From Polyangiaceae bacterium (GTDB lineage Bacteria; Myxococcota_A; Polyangia; Polyangiales; Polyangiaceae), in the NCBI GenBank assembly GCA_022842465.1, contig JALHPN010000008.1:1-64000 (forward strand): a DNA stretch of 64,000 bases. The letters are read 5' to 3'. Both the position numbers and the translations under genes were made by a program. Below the pieces are notes generated by a model, which saw nothing but the letters and a program-made list of their open reading frames with translations, was not told the DNA's origin and searched no databases. Below, in pieces: positions 47,285 to 55,815 of the stretch. Numbering within the stretch: position 1 is the stretch's first letter; each line of letters starts with the position of its first letter.

Positions 47285-47871
47285 GTCGTTGTCTCGAGAG
47301 CCTTGATGCCGGCCCGATGCCAGCGGGCGATGTAGCGATCGGCGAGGAGCTCGGGGTGCGCCGCGAGGAACTCGCGGCACCAGCCGACGAGGCCGTCCCA
47401 CGCGCTGGTGGCGTCGACGGGGCGGAGCGACCAACCTAGCTCATCGAGGGTCCAGTTCGACTTGGCGGCGTTCCGTAGCATGGACGTGGTCACCCAGTTC
47501 GTCGGGTCGTCGGCGCCGCCGCGAGCGACCGGCTGCACGTGATCGATGCTCGGAAACAGCTGCCAGAAGGCGATGTGGCTCTCGCTCATCTTCCAGTTCG
47601 GGTGAGCCGGAAACTCTTCCGGCATCACCTTCGAGAGGAGACGGAGCGTGGCGGGGAAGACGAGGCGTGCGCCGGAGTAACGGTCGGTGAAGCGGTCTCG
47701 CAGAAAGACGTGCATCGACTGGAGCTCGGTATAGGCGCGGCCCGCGTTCGCCACGGGGACGAAGGGGTACTCGGCCGTGGCGATCGCTCGCGCCGTGTCG
47801 GGCTCGTTCCGAAGCAGCGCCCCGCAGACGCGGGTCAGCACGTCCGCTGGATCGCCCACGTCAGCCCGCAT
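47281..47871 (-). CDS. HNH endonuclease-like protein
   Basis: FPSIDHVQPVARGGADDPTNWVTTSMLRNAAKSNW HNH pattern. Confidence 0.75.
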   Translation of the reverse strand: MRADVGDPADVLTRVCGALLRNEPDTARAIATAEYPFVPVANAGRAYTELQSMHVFLRDRFTDRYSGARLVFPATLRLLSKVMPEEFPAHPNWKMSESHIAFWQLFPSIDHVQPVARGGADDPTNWVTTSMLRNAAKSNWTLDELGWSLRPVDATSAWDGLVGWCREFLAAHPELLADRYIARWHRAGIKALETTT

Positions 47872-50800
47872 CTTTCCAGACCTCGTCGGCGAGGTCGCCG
47901 AGGACGGCCTCGAGCTTGCCGTCGAACGCCTTGTTCAGGTGCGCGAAGCCGCCACGCGCCTTGAACTCCCCGGTGTCGAGGGCGGCGCGGTCGACGACGG
48001 TCTCGATCTTGAGCTGCGCGCAGATCCGGTCGAGCCACTTCTTCTGCGGCTCGGTGAACTTGCCCGATTGGAGGACGCGCACCCGCGCCCGCTCCACGCG
48101 CTCGGCGTACGGAATGAGGGGCGAGCCGATGGCGAGCTTGCGAACGAACCCAATGATGGTCGCGGCCACGTCCTCGTTCTTCGCCTCGCGCCAGGCCGAC
48201 TGGAGGTACGCCTCGTTGTAGCCCGCCTCGTCGAGGGCGAGCTTCAAGCTCTTGAGGTCCTCGCGGGTGAGGTCGCGCGGGCGCTGGGTGACGACGAGAA
48301 GCGCCGGGAGCTTGTTCAGGTTGCCCTCGATGAATGCACGAAAGTCTTCGAGGTAGTCGACCGGAGGCCGGCTCTGGTGTTTGCCGTAGCCGCGGGTGAT
48401 CTCGCGGATCTCGTCGACGCGCTCGGACACCACGACCTTGTAGGCGCCATTGCCGGTCGCGCGGTCGAGATATGGGGCCAGGGCGGTCTGGCTGGCGAGC
48501 CAGGCGGCGACGTCACCGACGCTCGCGCTCTTCAAGAAGGCGAGCGCCTCGCCCACGGGCATGCCGGCCGCGGTCTCGAACTTCTCTTCCGCCTGGCCCT
48601 TGAGAGCGCGGCGCTTGCGCTGGAGCTTTGCGACGAGCTCCTCGATCGACTCGCGGCGCATCTCCTCCTCTTTGCCGGTGACGATCTCCTTGACGAGCTG
48701 CTCGAAGGTGACGAGCGGGTTGACGACGACCGGCTTCATATCGGTCATGTCCTTGATGGCCGAATAGAGGTCGACGGCGTCGAAGATGCGGAATCGCTCC
48801 TTGCCGATCTCCGGGCAGAGCCGGGTCGCGCGGCCGATCATCTGCTCGTAGAGGATGCGGCTCCGCACGCGCCGCAAGAAAACGAGGTTCGCGATCTTCG
48901 GGACGTCGATGCCGGTGGTCAGCAGGTCGACGGTGACGGCGACGCTGGGCTGTCGCTCGTTCCGGTAGCGGCGGATCGCCTCGAGGCACCTGTCGGTCGC
49001 GCCGGTGATCTTGAGGATGGCGTCGTCGTCGACGCTGCCGTACTTGGCCGCGAACAGCTCCTTGAGCAGGAGCACCACCATGTCGGCGTGCTCGTCGGTC
49101 GCCGCGAAGATGAGCGTCTTTTCGTCCTGCTCGGGATCGATGTGGTTCACGATCTCGCCGAGCACGGCGCGGTTGAACCCCTCGGTGATCACACGCCGGT
49201 TGAAGGCGTCGACCTCGAAGGCGAGCTCGTCGGGTAGCTCCTCCTTGTTCACGGTCTGCGTCGCGCGGTCGAGGACCAGCACCTCCTCGCGGGCCTTGTA
49301 GTGAATGCCGTCCTGCGCGAGCTTCGTGACGATGCGTATCGGCGGCTCGTGATCGACGAGGAAGCCGTCGATGACGGCCTCGCGGTACGAGTACGAGTAG
49401 ACCGGCGCGCCGAAGATCTCGGTCGTGTGCAGCGCGGGCGTCGCCGTGAGTCCGACCTTCACGGCGTCGAAGTGGTCGAGCACGCGGCGGTACTTCGAGA
49501 TGTAGTCGTCCTCGTCGCGGAACTGGAACTCGCGCTCGGACAGCTCGCGGTCGAGGAGATAACCGCGATGACATTCGTCGACGACGATGCAGTCGTACTG
49601 GTCGACGGGCGGGATGTTCTTCTCGCTCTCGTCATCGTGCGGCCCGAGGACGCGCTTTACCATCGCCTGGATGGTGGCGATCTGGAGCTTGGTCTCGCGG
49701 TCGGGCTTGAGATCGGCCAGCTCCTTCACGTCGAAGATGTCCGTGAACGTCTGGAGGTTCTCCAGGCGGAGATCTTTGAGCGCGTCGGCGGTCTGCTTGC
49801 CGAGTGCGTTTCGGTCGACGAGGAAGAGCACCCGACGAAAGCGCTTCGTCTTGAGAAGGCGGTAGGTGAGCCCGATGCACGTCCGCGTCTTGCCCGTGCC
49901 CGTCGCCATCGCGACGAGCAGCTCGCGCCGTCCATCGGCGAGCGCCTTCTCCACCGCGAGGATGGCCTTCCTCTGGTACTCGCGGTCGATGTACGGCATC
50001 GGCTCGACCTCGAGCTTCGCGTGCGCGTCGTCGACATCTTGCTTGAGCAGATCGAGCAGGCCCTCCGGGCTGTACCAGCCTTCGAGCGGCGCGGAGTGGT
50101 TCGCCGCGCGCCGCGCGTCGAGAAACCAGATCCCGCTCTTGGTCTTGAGCTGGCGAAGGAAGGGGCGGCCGTTCGTGGCGAAGAGGAACGGCACGCGGAG
50201 CCCTGGCTCGCCCTTCGCCGGATCACGGCACCACGGACCCCCGGGCGGCGGAGCCTCGTCGCCCTTCACGACGTAGCCGCGGGAGTACCGCTTGGCCTGG
50301 GGGATGACGCCGGCCACGTCCTTGTGCTTTCGCTTCGCCTCGACGACCGCGAGGACCTGGAGCCCGGCGAAGAGCACGTAATCGGCGCGCCCCTCCTTGC
50401 CGTCGACCACCGTCGGCCACTCCGCGATCGCGAGGTTCTTGCCGCGCGTCGGCCGCGCGCCGCGCTCGAACGTCAGATTCGCCGAGTCCGCCTCCCAGCC
50501 GGCCACGCGAAGCTGATGGTCGATGACCTTGCGGGTGGCGGCCTCGTCGAGGACGATCGCGTCACTCGCCTCGGCGGCGCGCTCGATCGCTTCTCGGACC
50601 ACCGGAGCCGGCGCCGCCTCTGCTGCCGCCTGGAGCGCCGCGAGCTCGGCGGCGAGCTTTCGGTTCTGATCCTCGAGCTCCCTCGAGCGCGCTTCGTTCG
50701 TCGTCGTCGCCTTCTCGCGCGCGACCATCTGCTCGGAGGCGAGCGCCTCCCAGATGGCGGCGTCCTCCCGCGCCTTGGCGGCGCGCTCCTCGGCGGAGAG

Positions 50801-51433
50801 GCGGTCCTTCGCTTCCTTCTCGGCCGTGAGCCGTATGGCCTCGATCTGCGCGCGCGCCTCATCGGCCTCCTTCGCGTGGGCGGCGAGCTGCTCCCGGAGC
50901 CTCGCGAGCTCGTTGTGAAGCGCGGGGCTCGCCGCCTCGGTCTTCGTGGGCGCGGTCGGCGGCACGAACGGCCCCGGATCGAACTTGCGGTTGTTGCCGT
51001 AGGTCCGCTGGAACCAGACGCCCAGCTCCCGCGCCATCCGTAGCTGGTGGAGCGCCTCGGTGGCGTCGCCGCGGTTCTCGTGGACGGCCGCGTTCCCGGC
51101 CCGCCGCATGTCGTGAAAGAGCGAGCGCTGGGTCGCTCCGATGACGTTCCTCTCGAACAGCCGATCGACGAGCGTCTGCTGGGTCTCGTTCGGCAGAGGC
51201 AGGAGACCGATCTTCGCGGCCGCGCGCTTGGCGAGCACCTCGGCGAAGAGGCGGAGCTTCGCGATGCTTGTCGGCGGATCGCTCGCGAAGTGCTCCTCGG
51301 CCTGCGTGGCGAGGGCCACGAGTCGCGCGTCGTGATGCGCGAGGTAGGCGAAGTTCGGAGAGGGTTTGCTCGGCACCGCGTCGGCCCCCCGGATCCAGCC
51401 CGGCGAGGGAACCCCTCCGTCCGCCGGCACCAT
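47861..51433 (-). CDS. hsdR: Type I restriction endonuclease subunit R (DUF4145 N-term, DEAD helicase)
   Basis: ELLVAMATGTGKTRTCIGLTYRLL; YDCIVVDECHRGY; GLTATPALHTTEIFG; IGRATRLCPEIGKERFRIFDAV. Confidence 0.95.
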   Translation of the reverse strand: MVPADGGVPSPGWIRGADAVPSKPSPNFAYLAHHDARLVALATQAEEHFASDPPTSIAKLRLFAEVLAKRAAAKIGLLPLPNETQQTLVDRLFERNVIGATQRSLFHDMRRAGNAAVHENRGDATEALHQLRMARELGVWFQRTYGNNRKFDPGPFVPPTAPTKTEAASPALHNELARLREQLAAHAKEADEARAQIEAIRLTAEKEAKDRLSAEERAAKAREDAAIWEALASEQMVAREKATTTNEARSRELEDQNRKLAAELAALQAAAEAAPAPVVREAIERAAEASDAIVLDEAATRKVIDHQLRVAGWEADSANLTFERGARPTRGKNLAIAEWPTVVDGKEGRADYVLFAGLQVLAVVEAKRKHKDVAGVIPQAKRYSRGYVVKGDEAPPPGGPWCRDPAKGEPGLRVPFLFATNGRPFLRQLKTKSGIWFLDARRAANHSAPLEGWYSPEGLLDLLKQDVDDAHAKLEVEPMPYIDREYQRKAILAVEKALADGRRELLVAMATGTGKTRTCIGLTYRLLKTKRFRRVLFLVDRNALGKQTADALKDLRLENLQTFTDIFDVKELADLKPDRETKLQIATIQAMVKRVLGPHDDESEKNIPPVDQYDCIVVDECHRGYLLDRELSEREFQFRDEDDYISKYRRVLDHFDAVKVGLTATPALHTTEIFGAPVYSYSYREAVIDGFLVDHEPPIRIVTKLAQDGIHYKAREEVLVLDRATQTVNKEELPDELAFEVDAFNRRVITEGFNRAVLGEIVNHIDPEQDEKTLIFAATDEHADMVVLLLKELFAAKYGSVDDDAILKITGATDRCLEAIRRYRNERQPSVAVTVDLLTTGIDVPKIANLVFLRRVRSRILYEQMIGRATRLCPEIGKERFRIFDAVDLYSAIKDMTDMKPVVVNPLVTFEQLVKEIVTGKEEEMRRESIEELVAKLQRKRRALKGQAEEKFETAAGMPVGEALAFLKSASVGDVAAWLASQTALAPYLDRATGNGAYKVVVSERVDEIREITRGYGKHQSRPPVDYLEDFRAFIEGNLNKLPALLVVTQRPRDLTREDLKSLKLALDEAGYNEAYLQSAWREAKNEDVAATIIGFVRKLAIGSPLIPYAERVERARVRVLQSGKFTEPQKKWLDRICAQLKIETVVDRAALDTGEFKARGGFAHLNKAFDGKLEAVLGDLADEVWKDAG

Positions 51434-51600
51434 GCCCGCGAGCCCGTGAGAGGCTCAGCATCAGAGGCTACACGCGATCGCGCGTCTCATGTGGCCGATG
51501 TCGCGCCGAGAGCCCTCTCGGTTTTCACAATGTGGTGTGTCTGCGAATCGCGGATGCCGTGCCGGGAAACGTCGCTCGGAAACGGACTTTCGCGTCTCGG

Positions 51601-52359
51601 TCAACTTGAAGAGGCGGGGGTGCCCTCGGTGCTCGCGCGCCACGGGCTGTCGCAGCTCTGCCGACGGAGCACTCGGTGGACCGTAACCGGGCGCCACTCC
51701 CCGCCTCGCTTGGTGGGCCGGCCCTCGTTCGTGAGCGCAGAGGCGATCGCGCGCAGCGAGAGGCCATGCCCTCGCAGCTCGATGATCCGGTTAACGGTCG
51801 CGAGCTCGTCATCGAGCTTGTACACGAGGAGGCGCCCGTCGGCGTCGCGCTCGTCCGCGCGCGTCCACCCAAGCGCGGGGCGGCCGAGCCGAACCCCCTC
51901 GCGGCGGAGATGCGCGAGCGCCTCGCGTGTCCGCTCGGAGGTCGCCTCGCGTTCCCACTGTGCGACGGACGTCAGAACGTTCAAGACGAGGCGTCCTGCT
52001 GCCGTGCGGGTGTCGATGGCGTCGCCAACGGAGAGCAGGGAGAAGCGCGCGCCGAAGTACTCGTCGACGAGCGTGCCCAGATCGCGAACCGAGCGAGTGA
52101 GCCGATCGAGCTTCACCACGAGCAGCCCGCTCGCGCGTCCGTCCGCGAGGGCCTTGAGGGCGACTTGAAGGCCGGGACGCGCGAGCGTCTTCGCCGAGTA
52201 GCCGGCGTCTTCGATGACGTCGACGAGCTCGAGGTCGAGCGCGAGGGCGTACGCCGCGAGCTTCTGCCGTTGGGCCTCGAGCGACACGCCGCCGTCGGCC
52301 TGACCCTCCGTGGAAACCCGAACGTACCCGATCACCTTTTCCCGTTGTCCGTGCGCCAT
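51601..52359 (-). CDS. Serine recombinase (resolvase family)
   Basis: VIGYVRVSTEGQADGGVSLEAQRQKL; VVKLDRLTRSVRDLGTLVDEYF; recombinase domain follows. Confidence 0.9.
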   Translation of the reverse strand: MAHGQREKVIGYVRVSTEGQADGGVSLEAQRQKLAAYALALDLELVDVIEDAGYSAKTLARPGLQVALKALADGRASGLLVVKLDRLTRSVRDLGTLVDEYFGARFSLLSVGDAIDTRTAAGRLVLNVLTSVAQWEREATSERTREALAHLRREGVRLGRPALGWTRADERDADGRLLVYKLDDELATVNRIIELRGHGLSLRAIASALTNEGRPTKRGGEWRPVTVHRVLRRQSCDSPWRASTEGTPASSS

Positions 52360-52430
52360 GAGTTCCGACGTTCACCATCGATCGGACCCGAGACGACCGT
52401 TTCGTGAACGCGGGACCGGGAGGTGCAGGG

Positions 52431-53537
52431 ATGATGCAGGGAATGGACCAGGGGGATCGAACGGCGGCGCGCGTCAAAGGGTGCTTCCTCGGCGGCGCCG
52501 TCGGGGACGCGCTCGGCGCCCCGGTGGAGTTCATGGCGCTGACCGACATCCGGCGACGGTTCGGGCCGGCCGGGATCCAGGACTACGTGGAGGCGTACGG
52601 CCGCGTGGGGGCGATCACGGATGACACGCAGATGACGCTCTTCACCGCCGAGGGACTCGTGCGTGCGTACGTGCGCCAAGCGCTCAAGGGCATCTGCGCG
52701 CCGGAAGCCGTCGTGCAGCATGCGTATCTGCGATGGCTGCTCACGCAGGGCGTGAAGCCGCAGGCGGAGATCGCCACCAGCGGCGTGACCACGTGGCCGG
52801 ACGGCTGGCTCGTGCGGGAGCGCCAGCTCTGGGCACGCAGAGCGCCGGGGAACACTTGCCTCGCCGCGCTCGGCGAAACGATCACGCTCAGGGAGCGCGC
52901 GAAGAATGACAGCAAAGGGTGCGGGACAGTCATGCGTGTCGCCCCGGTCGGTCTCGTCTGCCGGCCGTACGGCGACGGCGGCCGGTCCCCCGCCTACGAG
53001 CTCGGGGCGGCCGTGTCGGCGCTGACTCACGGGCACCAAGCTGCCATCACTGCGGGCGGGGCGTTCGCCCTGCTCATCTCCTTCCTCATGGAGGGCCTCG
53101 CGCTCGATCGGGCACTGCGGGCAATGGCCAGCGTCGTTCGCCCGATGCCCGGCTCCGGCATCCTCACGCGCGCGATCGACATGGCCTTGAGGCTCGTGGT
53201 CAAGGGCCGCGAGGCATCGGCCGAGGAGGTCGAGAGCCTCGGCGGAGGCTGGGTCGCCGAGGAAGCACTCGCCATCGCCCTCTACTGCGCTCTCCGGGCC
53301 GAGAGCTTCGAGCATGGCGTCCGCCTCGCGGTGAATCACTCGGGCGACTCCGATTCGACGGGGAGCCTGACGGGGCAACTCCTGGGAGCGGCATGGGGCG
53401 CCGAGGTCGTCCCGGAGCGCTGGCTCGCCGACCTCGAGCTACGAGACCTGATCGAACGCATCGCCGACGACCTCGTTGCGGTACGAAACGAGACGCTCGA
53501 TCCCGATGCGGCGTGGTCTCGGTACCCGGGGTGGTGA
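52431..53537 (+). CDS. ADP-ribosylglycohydrolase family protein
   Basis: RVKGCFLGGAVGDALGAPVEFM; GAITDDTQMTLFTAEGLVRA; NHSGDSDSTGSLTGQLLGA. Confidence 0.93.
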   Translation: MMQGMDQGDRTAARVKGCFLGGAVGDALGAPVEFMALTDIRRRFGPAGIQDYVEAYGRVGAITDDTQMTLFTAEGLVRAYVRQALKGICAPEAVVQHAYLRWLLTQGVKPQAEIATSGVTTWPDGWLVRERQLWARRAPGNTCLAALGETITLRERAKNDSKGCGTVMRVAPVGLVCRPYGDGGRSPAYELGAAVSALTHGHQAAITAGGAFALLISFLMEGLALDRALRAMASVVRPMPGSGILTRAIDMALRLVVKGREASAEEVESLGGGWVAEEALAIALYCALRAESFEHGVRLAVNHSGDSDSTGSLTGQLLGAAWGAEVVPERWLADLELRDLIERIADDLVAVRNETLDPDAAWSRYPGW

Positions 53538-53548
53538 TCGTCGGAGGC

Positions 53549-53728
53549 ATGCCCCAAGCCCGTTCGGACAAGCTCCTCGCCCAAGCTCTGCGCCTCGCCC
53601 GCAAAGGGCTCGAAGAGCGCGCGAACGCCGAAGACCTCGAGGAGCTGGCGCTCGTCGTCCTCGAGCTCGACGAGGCGATCGTCGTCGACGGCGGACGCGG
53701 GCCGAAGCGATGGTGCCGGCCCCTGTGA
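53549..53728 (+). CDS. Small hypothetical protein (59 aa)
   Basis: MPQARSDKLLAQALRLARKGLEERANAEDLEELALVVLELDEAIV. Confidence 0.4.
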   Translation: MPQARSDKLLAQALRLARKGLEERANAEDLEELALVVLELDEAIVVDGGRGPKRWCRPL

Positions 53729-53796
53729 GGGCGCGGTTTAGAGCGCTCCTCGTCGCGTTTAGACAGCGCCGCACTCCGTATAGACCGCACGAACGT

Positions 53797-54045
53797 TCAC
53801 CGCGAGGCCCCAACGCGCTTCTTGAAGTACCGCGGCGCCAGGAGCTGCCACGGCTCGACCTCGAGCGCCGCTGCCACCTTCGCGAGCCAGTCCGTCGTGG
53901 CGCTCGACGTCCCTGCAAGCACGTTGAACATCTGCGCGCGGGAGACGGTCGCGAAGTCGGCCAGAGCGTTGATCGTCACCCGCTTTCGCTTCGCGGCGGC
54001 GCGGATGTTCTCCGCGACCACGGCTCGCAAAGCATCGGCGTCCAC
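53797..54045 (-). CDS. XRE-family HTH regulator
   Basis: TINALADFATVSRAQMFNVLAGTSSATTDWLAKVAAALEVEPWQLLAP. Confidence 0.85.
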   Translation of the reverse strand: MDADALRAVVAENIRAAAKRKRVTINALADFATVSRAQMFNVLAGTSSATTDWLAKVAAALEVEPWQLLAPRYFKKRVGASR

Positions 54046-54132
54046 GTCCCGGACGCTAGGTAGAGTCCGGGATGGTGGACTCCAATATACTGGACTATCT
54101 TCGCCAATTCACTCGAACGAGAGGGGTGCTCG

Positions 54133-54507
54133 ATGCTCAAGACGTCGCTCGTATGCGCGGTTCTCCTTGGTCTGCCTGCTGTCGCCGCGTGCCGCCCGAA
54201 GACGGATCCGAGTGCTGGTGCCACGCCCGACGCGGAGGCGGCGCCGAGCGCCGTCGCGCCAGCCCGTCCGGCGTTGCCGCCGGAGCCCGCGCCTCCGGTC
54301 GCCGATAAGGCCGGCGAAGTCCCCGACCTCGAGGCGAAGGTCGCCGCGGACAAGGCTTACGCCGCGGTCTGGATGGGCCCGCGCGCCGACCTCAACGCGT
54401 TCCTCTCGTATGTGAGCGAGCTTCTCGCCACCGGCGGCGCTCCGACGCCGCTGGCGAGCGCGGTCAAGGCCAAGAAGCTCCAGGACCCGGCCATAAGCTC
54501 TTCATGA
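54133..54507 (+). CDS. Lipoprotein, N-terminal part
   Basis: MLKTSLVCAVLLGLPAVAACRPKTDPS lipobox; continues in the next frame at 54504. Confidence 0.5.
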   Translation: MLKTSLVCAVLLGLPAVAACRPKTDPSAGATPDAEAAPSAVAPARPALPPEPAPPVADKAGEVPDLEAKVAADKAYAAVWMGPRADLNAFLSYVSELLATGGAPTPLASAVKAKKLQDPAISSS

Positions 54508-55220
54508 TCTTCGCACGCGTCGGGAAGTTCCCCGATGACTTCGCGAAGAAGCTTGCCGCGCACCTCGACACGACGAAGGGTGAGCCGCACGCGGGAACGT
54601 GGTCCGCCTTCACGAAGGGCGGTCCCATGCATGACTACGCGGCGCTTGCGGCGTGGTCGCGTCCCGAGGACGCGAGGCTTCTCCGCGAGCACATCGCATC
54701 GCGGCAAAGCGGCGCTGGGCCGTTCGGGTGGGAGGGGTGGCAGGGGACCGGGGAAGCGCCCCGTCCCTGGCTCGTCGAGGAGAAGGCTGCGCTCGATCGG
54801 GTCGCCATCGTCGACAAGCTCACGGCCGAGGAGGAGCAGCGCCGTAACTCGTTGCAGGCCGTCGCCAAGAAGGAGGCCGCGGCGAAGGCGGAGCTGGCCT
54901 CGGCGGTGTCGGTCACGGCGAAGGAGCTCTTCGCCGCGTACGAGGCGAACGAGGTGAGCGCCGACCAACTGTACAAGTCGAAGAAGCTCCTCGTGAGCGG
55001 CACGGTGTCGTCGATCGACAAGGGGGGCATCACCGGCGAGGCGATCCTGTTGAAGCTGGCGACGCCGAATGAGTTCATGCCCGTGACTGCATCCATGGAG
55101 GACGAGGAGAAGGCAAAGGCGGGCAAGCTCGCGAAGGGCGAGCAGGTTCGGCTCTTCTGCACGGGTGGCGCCATGAAGGTGATCGGGTTCATCCAGCTCT
55201 CGGACTGCACCCTGCGATAG
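54504..55220 (+). CDS. OB-fold (tRNA_anti-like) protein, possibly continuation of preceding ORF
   Basis: AKELFAAYEANEVSADQLYKSKKLLVSGTVSSIDKGGITGEAILLKL. Confidence 0.55.
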   Translation: MIFARVGKFPDDFAKKLAAHLDTTKGEPHAGTWSAFTKGGPMHDYAALAAWSRPEDARLLREHIASRQSGAGPFGWEGWQGTGEAPRPWLVEEKAALDRVAIVDKLTAEEEQRRNSLQAVAKKEAAAKAELASAVSVTAKELFAAYEANEVSADQLYKSKKLLVSGTVSSIDKGGITGEAILLKLATPNEFMPVTASMEDEEKAKAGKLAKGEQVRLFCTGGAMKVIGFIQLSDCTLR

Positions 55221-55815
55221 GGGTCTGCCGGCGACCGCGGGAGCGGGTCCGCGAGATCGAGCACCACGTGTCGGCGGATGCACGACCTCTGCGGCGGCGC
55301 GCTACCGTCGGTCGCGGCGCCCCGGTCGGGCTCGGTCGCGTGCGCGTGCGCCGGGCGCGCACGCGCAGAGGCGCTTCCTGTTCGCATACGCGACGTTTCC
55401 TGCTCATACGCGCTCGCGTCGGAGGCCAAGCTCGCGGGACTGCTCCATCTTGTCGGTGATCGATACGGCCGTTCGTGGCGCCCTCGAACGCGGAACGTGA
55501 CCAATACGCGCCCGAACCTGCATTCGGTTCTCGTATCGCCAGCGTAAGAGGCGCGCTTCGAGGGTTCGGACCGTGCGAACGTGCCTCCGATGCGTTCGTT
55601 TGCGTCCAGATGTGGACACGTCGCGTGCGACTCCGATGCCGGAGCGGCGCCCCCCGGAACCCCTGCCGGTCAGGACGGCGGCTTTGCGGGCATCACGGCT
55701 CGTGTCTGGGCATCGGCGAGACGGGGCCGCAAGCCAGATGGTCCTGGTCCGCATCGTCACGACCGTCATCGTCGTCATCGGCGGCAATGACGATGATGAC
55801 GGTCATGACGGTTGC

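Noticed and set aside
49301-51043. 580-aa plus-strand ORF
   Set aside because: Antisense to hsdR.
37403-51433. BREX, DISARM or Druantia
   Set aside because: No PglZ, BrxL, DrmA/B or DruE-type genes recognised; the core is clearly hsdR/M/S.
51601-52359. Serine recombinase as the enzyme that integrated the whole island
   Set aside because: Island boundaries are a 46-bp tRNA-derived repeat beside a tyrosine integrase, which fits tyrosine recombination; the serine recombinase is more likely a passenger or separate insertion.
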